A DNA stretch of 64,000 bases from Geosiphon pyriformis (taxonomy: Eukaryota; Glomeromycota; Glomeromycetes; Archaeosporales; Geosiphonaceae): contig JAAOMT010000710.1 in the NCBI GenBank assembly GCA_016748015.1, positions 34,170 to 98,169 on the forward strand. Direction: 5' to 3'. A program made the translations under genes and the position numbers. Positions 54,880 through 64,000 of this stretch are shown here, piece after piece. Position 1 is the first letter of the stretch. Each line of letters begins with the position of its first letter. The notes below the pieces were generated by a model. It was not told where the DNA came from and did no database searches. It saw only the letters and a program-made list of their open reading frames with translations.

Positions 54880-56119
54880 ACTATATTGACGAGAACACCA
54901 AAACCACCCCAACCCACAATGACTAATCAAGAACAGTGAAAGAGAAACTATACTATATAGCATGCACTCAGATCTGACTGCAGGACACTTTAACAAAGAT
55001 GCTACTCTCGAAAGAACACTAAACTTATACTATTGGCCAATGATGTACAAAGACATTTTCAAATACGTGCTCAATTGTGACACATGCCAGCAAAGAGGAG
55101 GAGCAAGATCAACAGAACCACTTCGACTCATTCCAGTTGAAAATCTATTTGATAGAATCGGGATCAACTTGGTTGGACCTCTTTCAATTACATCCCAAGA
55201 AAATTGCTATATTATTGTAGCCATAGACTATCTTACAAAATGACCAGAAGCCAGAGCAATCCAAGTGGCTGATGCCAAAACAGTAGCCAAATTTGTGCAT
55301 CAAGACCTAATTTGCCGACATAGATGTCTGAAAAAATTATTATCTGATTAGGAAACACACTTCGTTAATAATATGCTGACTGAACTAAGCCAATGGTTTA
55401 GAATAAAGAGACCCTTATTGTTATTATATCACCCACAAACAAATGGACTGGTAGAATGATTTAACAAAACACTGTGCAAAGCACTAGCAAAAATAAGTCA
55501 TGAAAACAAACAAGAATGGGACTTATTCATACTTTCTGTACTCTTTGCATACCGAACATTGAACCAAAATATGACTCAGTTCACACCATTCAAACTAGTC
55601 TATGGAAAAAAAACTACATTACTAATTGAGCGAGTGATACTGTTATACCCAACAGAAACAATCAATGAAGAGAATTTTGAAGCTACCTTACACCAAAGAA
55701 CATACCAGCTAATGAAAACATTAGAAAACAATCGAAGAACAGCAGCTGACAATATTAGTCACGCTCAAGAACGACAAAAAGAAAGACATGATAAACACCT
55801 ATCAGAACAACCAATGGAATTCAAAATTGGAGACCAAGTACTGTTACATTATACAAAAGCTGAGAAACAGTGGAGTGAAAAGTTTGACCCAAAGTGGGAC
55901 GGTCTATTTTACATACATGAAGCATTAGGAAATGGAGCTTACAAATTACGATTGGAAGACAGGATTTTAAAGAAAGTAGCACATGGAAATCAGTTAAAAA
56001 TTTATCATGAAAAACAGGAATTATCATCATCAATACCTCAACTAGGAACACAAATTTCATTAATCAGACCAGAAGATATACCACAAGATTTGGAACCAAT
56101 CATCATCATTGAAACGTAG
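54880..56119 (+). pseudogene. Integrase of Ty3-b
   Basis: The open piece 54,962-55,243 carries MHSDLTAGHFNKDATL...YVLNCDTCQ (HHCC) and GINLVGPLSI (first Asp to Asn). The core continues through TGA/TAG codons (LLSD-stop-ETHFVN, HPQTNGLVE-stop-FNKTL). The C-terminal 186 codons (55,559-56,119) are open: a basic helix region, then WDGLFYIHEALGNGAYKLR as the GPF/Y-like module, ending IIIIET. No chromodomain. Confidence 0.86.
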
Positions 56120-56199
56120 ACAATGGGCAGCAAATTAAATTAGAGAATTCAAATATATATAGCATTCGAAAAGCAGCAAGAAACGATAGAAATTTCAAC

Positions 56200-56940
56200 A
56201 TGGACCTTTCAGATCAAATTTTAAAATTATCTAAACAATTATTTGAAACAATTCAAAAATTGACATTTCAAATAGAAATAACAATTGATAAAAAAGAAAT
56301 ACGGTACAAAGATAAGAACAGGAGAGGGGAGGACGAGAGTTTAATTAGAACTAAATGTTCCCTTTTCTACCCACCACCCGAAAGGCAATGTTGGAGGAAA
56401 AATTGCCTTCAGGCAGAAGGTAGAAAAGAAGGAAGCAAAAAACGAGAAAAAGGTTACAAAAGAAGATACTTGGTCCCTGAGCTCAAAGAAATAAAAGAAG
56501 CTTTAGCTCGTGAGACCAAACTCCTCAAAACAGGAGAGTGGACACCTGACAACGTCCTGGAATGGAAAGAAAGACTTCCTCCAGCTTATTGGTTCTACAA
56601 AATTGGAGAACAGCTTGATTTGAAAACACCATATGAAGACCTCAGCTAGAAAACGTTCAACAAAAAAGCAATACAACAAGTAGAAAAATTCATAGGGAAA
56701 AACAATCTGACCCTACATTACAAAGCAATATACTGACTATACGCCACCTTCCAGCATTGCCCAAATGTACTACTAAACAGATCTATGAAAACCATAACGG
56801 TTAACAACATAGAATGAATAACCAATCAACAGTTCAAAGACCTACAAAAGACAATACTTGAGACAACAATCAAACATTACACAAACGAAGCCACGATAAC
56901 AGATACATACGGTTTTGCAGAAGCTCAATTTTAAAAAGAG
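56200..56940 (+). pseudogene. ORF3 of Ty3-b
   Basis: Open for 149 codons from ATG, then TAG, TGA, TGA within the last third. Very different in sequence from Ty3-a/c ORF3 but with the same size and position and shared landmarks: an N-terminal helix with LFETIQKLTFQIEITID (compare LMLTLKTIPELSITI), YWFYKIGEQL (compare YFYIGKTL) and LHYKAIY-stop-LYATFQHCPNVLLN (compare YKLRA...LYNLFHTCENVLQN). It has an extra Lys/Arg-rich insert (EGRKEGSKKREKGYKRR). The frame runs to the polypurine tract before the LTR. Confidence 0.7.
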
Positions 56941-56948
56941 AGGAATAA

Positions 56949-58030
56949 TGTTACCTGAGTAGAAAAACCAATCCAAAGTTATGAAAAAACGTGACCAAAA
57001 TGTGACATAACACAGAATAATGTGCAATAATGTTGGATAACGCATTATAACATAGAATAATGTGTTATAATGCAGGATAACACAGAATAGCGTACAATAA
57101 CGTAGGATAACATGTTATAACACAGAATAACACAGAATAACATGTAATAACATCAGATAACGTGTTATAATATAGGATAACTAGTAATAACGTAAAAAAA
57201 CGAAGCAATAACAGAAACAACAAAGCAATAGCTAGTGATAGCAAGACAATTGAAAGCAATTCTATAAAACCAAAAGAATGTATAAAAGCAAGTAATTGTA
57301 GAAGTGAGAAAAGACAGACAGATAGATACGAACCTCTAGACAAGAATTAAATATCCATACTCCTTTATCCTTTATTATCTTCCCTATTTTATTTCCTGAA
57401 ATAAACCAATTATTAAAAGAAATCAAAATCATGAATTCATGTTTTCAAACTTTGTGGAATTTATGTGAATTAACTCTTGTCTCGTACCTTTATTCTAGGA
57501 CAGATGCTTTTAGCATAACTGCCTCAAACCTATTAATGATTTGAACTAATTGCTTTTGATCACAGCAATTGATAATACTAATTTATCTTTTCTCTTTTTC
57601 TTTTTTTTTTCTTTTTTTTTTTCTTTCTTTTTCTGTCTATTTTGGTGGAGTGGCAACATAGTAAAATTGACTGTCTGGAAATAGACTTTGTGATAGCCTG
57701 GTAAAAGAGAGAAGCTTCCCCTAAGTTTTGGATATTAACATTATCTTGTTAGCTTACCAGAAGGGCGAAAAGACAATGCCAGACCCTAACGACTGCACTC
57801 ATTAGCTCAGAGAAGAAAGCTCACATTTATGAAAAACGTTGCAATTGATGAAAGACAAACTTTGTGCCTTATAACCAAAAAACTCAACGGGTAAATTCAC
57901 ATTCAGAAATAGATCTTCAGAGACTGATAATCAAGACTAAAGCCAACAGAATTACGTGGAAAACACATCATTAATAATTGAGAGCACCAAACATTATCAT
58001 TTCCCATACCCACCAAGTTTACCCATAACA
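56949..58030 (+). repeat. Ty3-b 3' LTR
   Basis: 1,082 bp, TGTTACCTGAG...CCCATAACA. Preceded by the tract AAAAAGAGAGGAATAA. U3 array at 57,004-57,240. Followed by ACAT and the right half of the LINE ORF1 relic. Confidence 0.92.
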
Positions 58031-59035
58031 ACATTTAAATTAGCATTATTTAAGTTTGGTAAAGTTGTTTCTATTAAAATACTGCTAATTAATTTTTATT
58101 AAAAAGCTTTGGTTAAATTTAAAAGTTTTAAAGTTGCTGATTTAATTGTTTTTAAATAATTGATTTCACTAAGAAAAGATTTAATATATATTGGGAAAAT
58201 TAATACTGATAAACAAATATGGAATTTAAAAAACTGCTATCATACTTTTTTATATGTTTTGCTAATAAACACTACTGTTTACAATATTTTAAGCTTAATT
58301 TTGGCTTATAGTAAGAAAACTTGTTTTATGTTTTATAATTCTGTCTTTTATATACAAATATATTATATTATTATGTATTTTGAGTTTGTTATAATAAGAA
58401 TATTACTATTTATTTAACTTCTATTTTTAAAAACATTGATTTGGTTTGAACTGATTTATAATTTTTTAAATATACTATGTATAAGAACTTGAATTATATT
58501 TTAAATATTTGTAAAAATAGTTTTAAATTACTTAGTTAAAACTTAAAAAAATTTTTGAATTTAATAAAAAGCATTTTACTTTTATTTATAGCAAAAAGCA
58601 GATTTTTATGTCTTGTTTAATTTTTTTTAGTAATATAATCTGAATTTGTAATAAATAGCAGTTTAAAAACTTTTCTGTTTATATTGTTTTTTAATATTTT
58701 ATTGGTAGATATGTTAGTCAATAATCTTAAAGATAGTTTTATTATTTTGGTTTTAATTTTTTAATTTGGATACAATAAAATATTTTTTGAAGCTTTTTTT
58801 TAATCATGTTTTCAAGATTGCTTATAAATTAATTGATTTTTTATTATTATTATTATTAAATTAAATAATAAATTTATCTATTTCTGTTATTGATTTAATA
58901 ATAAATATAGCTATTAACAAATTATTACTTATTTTTTTGTTTTATATATTGGTTTTGATATCTTTTAGAATTTGTTTTTTAGTAGATTCAAAGTTTTAAT
59001 TGGCAAAATTAGTGGTCTAAAGACAAATATGATAA
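58031..59035 (+). pseudogene. LINE ORF1 relic, right part
   Basis: Continues the frame of 37,430-37,910: FKLALFKFGKVVSIKILLINFY against LAIELVFYKFG...RMQLIGLW, then KALVKFKSF, and KKTCFMFYNSVFYI against KKTCFIGYNSSSYV. The knuckle is worn from CKQLGHISDVC to YKNLNYILNIC (Cys and His to Tyr) at about 58,470-58,510. The end is taken as the start of the Ty3-d LTR. Confidence 0.78.
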
Positions 59036-60028
59036 TATTATTAGCCAAAATTCAAAATATTATTTAGCATAAAATTATTTTTATAATTTTTACTATTAAT
59101 TAGCATATTATTATTTTAATTTATTACTTATTATTTTATTAAATTATCCAAATTATTATTTAATTAATAACTTAATTTATACAGAACATAAATAAAACCA
59201 AATTGTAATAATTAAATTATGTAATATACTAAACTATTTAATATTCAAAATTTGTTAAAATATTTGGTAATTTAATAAAATATTCAATAGTTTACAAAAA
59301 TAATTTATAGTTTATAAAAATAATTTATAGTTCAACAAAATATATTTTTAATTGTTAAAACATTAGAAAAAAAAGTGATAAATTATAAAATAATACTATA
59401 ACAAATTGTTTAAAAGAAAAGCTTTTTTTTTGAAAAAATATATCTTAGTTAGAATTCATTTTAATTAAAACCAATATTTTTTTAAATATTTTTTTTACAA
59501 ATTAACTCAAATAAAACTTACTTAAAAATATAAATTTTTTAATTATTTTATTTCGAAATTAATTATTCTATACTAATATTTTAAAATTAATTAGTTACTA
59601 AATCCAGTAACTATTAGTAATTTCTAAGCTTAAATCTAAAACAAATTTCTTAACACATTTTTTATTTCTTTTTTTTAGTTTATTTTTTTTATTTTTTTTT
59701 ATTTTTTTATTATTGAATAGTTTACAGTCAAAATTTTTTGTTAAAAAGTTAACTTTATAGTATAATAACTACACACATTTTTAAAAAGCTTAAAGATAAA
59801 ATTTTTCTGTAAAAAAATCAATTTTTATCACAAAATAACTATACAAATAATTAACATAAAATTAGCTATTTTATTATAAGTCTAATAACATACATAATTC
59901 AAAATGTAAAAAAATACTTTGAAAAAAGAATTAGCTTATCAAAAGTTTATTAACTTTTATTAATAGCAGAATTAACAACAAAACAGTATTAACAACATTA
60001 AAAAAAAATAAAAAAATCTTTAGTAATA
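59036..60028 (+). repeat. Ty3-d 5' LTR, decayed
   Basis: 993 bp with the family I layout, including repeats of AATAATTTATAGTTTA where Ty3-c has AATAACTTGTAGTTTG, and the AAATTGTTTAAAAGAAAAGC promoter block. Left flank is ATAA. Confidence 0.8.
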
Positions 60029-60074
60029 TTTGGTGCTTTTTTAAAAATAACACAGCAACAATTAAATCAAAGTG

Positions 60075-60966
60075 GCAATTATATTAGACATAACAATTCT
60101 AAAGTACTATTAATTAATTTACATTCACTATAAACAATAATTTAAAATTTAAGATAGAATTACAGTTTTTAAAAAACTTTTTTTCAATACATTAAAAACC
60201 AAATTAACAATTATTTTTTTAAAAACTACATATTACAGAAGTTAAGTAAAATCTTTTTGAAAATTTCATTTACTACTTAAATAAAAACCCCAAAAAAATT
60301 AGTGCTGATATTTGTGCTACTTATTTTAAAGAACTTAACTACAATATTATTAAGTTTTGTAAAGAAAAGTATCTTGTTAATTTACAATTTGTTTTTAAAC
60401 TTAAGTTTAAATCCAAAACAAACAACAAAGACAAAAAAAACATTTAATCAGTTTATATAACTTTTAACACAGTAAAAGACAACTTTTTAATATTTGCAAG
60501 CATCTAAACAAAGAACTAGTTTTAAAATACTATTTTTAATTACATCTTTTTTAGCTTTATTTGCTTAAATACAAATATCTAATTTATCTTTTAACCAATT
60601 TTTAGAACCAGAAAACTTTATCAAAAGTCCAATTTAACAGCCAGAACTAATTTATATTAGCACTAATCTTCTTGATTTTTTAGCAGAAAATTAAAATAAA
60701 TATTCAAAAATGCTAACCAATAAAAAAACACTTCTGAATTTATTAAAAAAACAAACAAAAAGAAAACAAAAAAATAGCAACTTTTTATATTGTAAAAATC
60801 TTTGATTTTTTCAGAAAAAACATTAAAATTAGCTTTTAAAAGTAGTTTGACTTAAATAATAATACATAATAGCATATTTTTTTATCTTAAATTAATATAA
60901 TTTTTATAATAAAAGCATTTAATAAGATAATTATATCAAATAATACAACCAAAAACAACAGTTTTT
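60075..60966 (+). pseudogene. gag relic of Ty3-d
   Basis: Begins at GTGGCAATTATATTAGAC, the decayed GTGGCAACCACATCAGAC of Ty3-c, again without ATG. Peptide fragments such as ATYFKELNYNIIKFCKEKYLV match Ty3-a gag (ATYFQELNFNIIEYCKEKYPV). No usable ORF is left. Confidence 0.72.
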
Positions 60967-60970
60967 ATAT

Positions 60971-61150
60971 TGTTACAGATAAAACTTTTATTTTTAAAAA
61001 TTTTTTTTTATTTTTTTAATTATAATTAATTATATATATTAGTCATTAATGTTATATAATTAGTCAATTTATTTTTAGAATAATTTATTAACTTGATTAT
61101 TAATCTGGTTATTAATTAAATCATTAATGTAATCATTAATTTTTTTTTGA
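60971..61150 (+). repeat. Fragment of family IV LTR
   Basis: Starts TGTTACAGATAAAAC after ATAT (60,967-60,970). It matches the reverse complement of about 13,110-13,286, including ATTAGTCATTAATGTTATATAATTAG and the GATTATTAATCTGGTTATTAA repeats. The match fades after about 61,150. Confidence 0.6.
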
Positions 61151-61449
61151 TTATATGTAATTAAGATATTTCAAAAATTGTAGAAAAATATTTACATTTA
61201 AATTACATTTAAATTAATATAACAATATCAACTTTTTTATTTTTTTTTTACTATTTTTTTACTATTTTTTTTTAATTTATATAATTATTAGTTTTATAAA
61301 ATATATTGAATAAATGTTTACTGAAAAGTACAACTAATATTTAATATTAAATACTAAAAATATTAACATAAAGCATAGAATTATAATAGTATATTATCTT
61401 TTGTTGACAATAAAAATTATTTTTTTACTTTTAGACTTAGAGTTCTGAT

Positions 61450-61628
61450 TAAACTAAACTGAACTGAACTTTGAGTGTTGTTCAAGTTTAGTTCAAATTA
61501 CAAACTGAACTTAAACTGAACTAATTTTTCAAAGTAAGTTTAATTTAAGTTTGGAATTAAACTTTTTTAACAAGTCTAAGTTTGGTTTAAGTGTGGTTTG
61601 AAATTTACAAACTTATTTAAGTTTAATA
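61450..61628. repeat. Interleaved AAACTGAACT / AGTTTAGTTCAA repeats
   Basis: About 15 short copies of AAACTGAACTTA and its inverse AAGTTTGGTTTAAG in both orientations, giving many possible short hairpins. Confidence 0.6.
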
Positions 61629-62719
61629 AAATTAAAAAAAAATATAACTTGTACTACTTATTTATTAATTATTATTTTGTTTAATTAAAGAGATATATAA
61701 AACTATATATGTATAACAACTCTACTTTTTAATTTATCAAAATGAATTTATTGTTGATATTATTCAATGTTATCAAAAATTTAAAATTCGAAATAACAGA
61801 ATTTAATAATCTAAATAGTTCAAATATTAATATATTTAGTAAATATAGTTTTTAAAGTGAAATATAGAACTATTTTAATAAGTTTGAGTAGATAAAAAAA
61901 ACAGCTAAATATATGGTTTTAAAATATGTATATAAACTATTTTCTTGTAAAACTATGAGCATTACCAAACTTTTATAATACTATTTAGAGACTTTTTACT
62001 AAACAGTATATATTATAATAAAAGAATATTATAAGAAAAGACAAAATATCCAGAAAAATTACAAATTAATTAAAGAAATGTTTTAACAAGTAAAATTACT
62101 ATTTTTTTTTGATTTTTGGCCAATCTAACTAGAAAACTGCTCTAATCTTTTGTAATAACTGCTATTGACATTAATAATAAAAAAACTTTATAACATGATT
62201 ACTATTTGGCTTATCAATTGCTAGCAACTATTTTTTATAGTAAAAGGCTCTGAATTAATCAAATTATTCTAATATTTGAACTCTACTTCTCAATCTGTTT
62301 ATGCTGATACAATTAAGAATAAAGTTATAGAACTTTATGTTTTAAGTAGACAAAAATTAAGAATAAACACTATGTTTTTATTATGAAAATTTTTTTTTCA
62401 CTTATATTTATAATGTGATAAGTATACTTAGATATTATCAAGTCCAAAATTTTTTTTACATCAGATCTCTAAACATCTTTTAATAACAAAGTTTTTGTTT
62501 TTATTATCATTTATTATATTAATAATAATTAGAACTTTTAATAAACAATAATTAATTTTAAATTAATGAGTAAACAATATAATAAAATAAATATTGTGAA
62601 TGGATTTTTTAAAGTATTAAAAGATTATAGAATTATATTAAAAATATGTATGTATATTTTTGTATAAATTTAGATTAATTAAAAGCCAATAATAAAATTA
62701 GAATATTATATAGCATATT

Positions 62720-62930
62720 AATATTATTTGAGATTTAAAGTTATTATAATGCTTATATTATTAAAAATTACATTTTCTTAATGTTGGCTTAAGTTGGTTT
62801 TTATTATTACTCCAAAGCTGAATTTTTATTATTAATATTATTTAAAGCTTAGAGTTACAATAATATCCATATAATTGAAAATTATATTAGCTTAAGTGGT
62901 TTTTATCATTGCTTTGAGCCGAATTTTCAG
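62720..62930 (+). repeat. About 110-bp direct duplication
   Basis: Copy 1 at 62,720-62,832, copy 2 at 62,834-62,930. Shared landmarks are AATATTATTT, GGCTTAAGTTGGTTTTTAT / AGCTTAAGTGGTTTTTAT and CCAAAGCTGAATTTT / TTGAGCCGAATTTTC. Confidence 0.6.
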
Positions 62931-63244
62931 CCAAAAAAGTTAAGAAAAAAGTTTAAAAAAGAATTACACTTACTCTTTTTTTATATAAATTTACCATTAA
63001 TTTTATTAGTTATAACTTATTTTTTTTTAATAGCTTCTTACTATTACCCTTAATAATGTTGCAAATAATAGAACTTTAATAAAAAAATTAATGAAAAAAT
63101 TAGAAAAAAAAACATTCAATAAAACTTGAAAAACCTTTGATTTTAATACTTTGATTATATTCTAAACTTGGCAGTATTACTCATAAAATATAGGAAGTAT
63201 ATATTAGCATAAATTAGCCAATCAGAAGTAACCATAGTAAATAT

Positions 63245-63324
63245 GGAATTCTAGGATTCCAAGAATTTCAGAATTCTTGTACAAGGAATTGCAAGATTCT
63301 AAGAATTTCAGGATTCCTGGTGTG
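63245..63324 (+). repeat. Two 40-bp units, GGAATTC/AAGAATTTC type
   Basis: Units 63,245-63,284 and 63,285-63,324 share GATTCYAAGAATTTCAGRATTC. GGAATTC, GGATTCC and AAGAATT make them partly palindromic. They occupy the same place in U3 as the unrelated 40-bp repeats of the solo family III LTR. Confidence 0.7.
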
Positions 63325-63814
63325 AAAAATTGAGGAATTAAGGAATCTCAATTATGTATATATAGTGGTAGAGTTAGAAGTAGAAAAAACAGAACTGCTC
63401 AGTTTAGATTTAATCTAAACAATCTTCCAAAATTCACAAATATTAATAAATAATTATCTAATATCTCAATCTACTCTTTACTATTAACACTTTATGTTAA
63501 TAATCTCAAATACTTAACCATACTGGAATAATAGCTCTTGATCACAGCTATTGACAAAATACTAATCAGTATTGTCTTGGCTTATTTTTATTTGTTTTCT
63601 TTTATTTTCTTTTGTTATTTCTTTTGTTTTATTAACTTGATTATAAAGATTCATATATGGAGATACTGATGTCAAGATATAGCACTGGTAAAAAACCCAG
63701 AAATAAGGGTAAACACTGTTACAGTTTAAGAATTTAGAAAAAAGAATCATAAAAATAATACAAACTATTCAATTATAATATAGCACAGTAATAATCTTAG
63801 AAAGGTAATGATTA

Positions 63815-63906
63815 ACATAGTAGCAAACACCATCTCGCAATAGTGGCAAGCACCAGTTCACAATAGCAGCCAACACCAACTGGTGATAGCAGCAAACACC
63901 AGGTTG
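63815..63906 (+). repeat. 23-bp tandem repeat, four units
   Basis: Units at 63,815, 63,838, 63,861 and 63,884 on the consensus CAATAGCAGCAAACACCAGTT. The array is richer in C and G than its flanks. Confidence 0.75.
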
Positions 63907-64000
63907 AAATATCAAAAAGAAAGTATTTTCTTGTAGAACTACAAACATGTATATATACAGTAGTTTTAATATTGGGAAATAATCAATCAAGTAATAAAAA

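Larger units (their letters stand above)
37911..58030 (+). mobile_element. Ty3-b: Ty3/gypsy element (family II) carrying nested Ty3-c
   Basis: LTRs 37,911-38,993 and 56,949-58,030 (1,083 and 1,082 bp), TGTTACC...CATAACA. Without Ty3-c (9,892 bp plus its duplication) it is about 10.2 kb. The target duplication is ATAT (37,907-37,910) against ACAT (58,031-58,034), one transition apart; it splits a LINE ORF1. Internal order: gag with CCHC knuckle, PR, Cys-rich module, dUTPase, RT (split by Ty3-c), RNase H, IN, ORF3. It is a diverged relative of Ty3-a/c with the same plan. Gag and PR share one frame. Confidence 0.92.
59036..60966 (+). mobile_element. Ty3-d: highly decayed family I Ty3 relic (LTR plus gag)
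   Basis: The LTR 59,036-60,028 follows the Ty3-c LTR from start (TATTATTAGCC against TGTTACCAGAC) to end (AGTAATA against GGTAACA). The PBS reads TTTGGTGCTTTTTTA. Then ATAACACAGCAACA and AAAGTGGCAATTATA match the gag leader and start. gag can be followed to about 60,966 (landmarks AACATTAAAATTAGCTTTT against AACATTGAGACCAGTCCCC). Nearly every difference is C to T or G to A. Truncated by the LTR-like sequence at 60,971. Confidence 0.8.
61151..63174. other. AT-rich DNA with short repeats
   Basis: No gene supported. Contains an AACTGAAC/GTTCAAGTTT repeat patch (61,450-61,628) and a diverged direct duplication (62,720-62,832 and 62,834-62,930). The rest is A/T-rich sequence without ORFs. Confidence 0.5.
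63175..64000 (+). repeat. Family III LTR copy, running off the window
   Basis: Starts TATTACTCATA, worn from TGTTACTCATAG of the solo LTR (11,711 on minus). Matches at 63,360-63,690: GTTAGAAGTAGAAAA, CAGTTTAGATTTAATCTAA, ACACTTTATGTTAATA, CTCTTGATCACAGCTATTG, ACTGGTAAAAAACCC. After about 63,730 the sequence differs and its 3' limit is not seen. Confidence 0.65.

Overview
This is a eukaryotic, very AT-rich window made almost entirely of transposable elements. The likely source is an early-diverging fungus, most probably an arbuscular mycorrhizal fungus (Glomeromycotina, perhaps a large-genome Gigasporaceae member). That is an inference from the AT bias, the short GT-AG introns (about 60-85 nt), the dense layers of Ty3 and LINE copies, and protein families I associate with this group; no search was possible. 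There is no bacterial-type operon, tRNA, rRNA or CRISPR.

Layout. Bases 1-12,560 hold an old minus-strand LINE 3' end cut into pieces by later LTR insertions: a partial LTR at the window edge (1-539), a full Ty3/gypsy element (Ty3-a, 950-10,812, minus) and a solo LTR (10,830-11,711). A worn LTR (12,093-12,560) and a further solo LTR (12,561-13,286) follow. Bases 13,480-15,760 are the only host-like gene island: one terminal exon and one six-exon gene, both still rich in CpG. Bases 16,950-18,550 carry two decayed ORFs, followed by about 1.6 kb of extreme AT DNA. Bases 20,130-27,006 are a nearly complete LINE (LINE-1, minus). Bases 27,540-29,760 are a relic of another LINE-like ORF. Bases 30,490-37,345 are a second LINE (LINE-2, plus). 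Bases 37,911-58,030 are a Ty3 element (Ty3-b, plus) inserted in a third LINE's ORF1 relic (37,430-37,910 plus 58,031-59,035). Ty3-b itself contains a complete nested Ty3 (Ty3-c, 43,917-53,808). A much older member of the Ty3-c family (59,036-about 60,966) follows, then LTR fragments and AT-rich DNA to the end.

The most notable biology is the gene plan shared by Ty3-a, -b and -c: gag with a CCHC knuckle, aspartic protease, a Cys-rich module, a dUTPase domain, reverse transcriptase, RNase H, integrase with a GPF/Y-like end, and then an extra ORF (ORF3, about 240 codons) that runs over the polypurine tract into the 3' LTR. dUTPase between protease and RT, and a conserved non-env ORF3, are unusual for Ty3/gypsy. 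In Ty3-a and Ty3-c, ORF3 is free of stops although gag-pol is broken many times. All five insertions with both ends visible have 4-bp target duplications of alternating purine/pyrimidine.

All copies decay by transitions. Stops in the younger elements are often TGA where a sibling implies Arg CGA, and LTR pairs differ at CG versus TG/CA sites. The oldest relics have lost nearly all C and G. The gene island keeps its CpGs. This points to methylation-linked or RIP-like mutation aimed at repeats.
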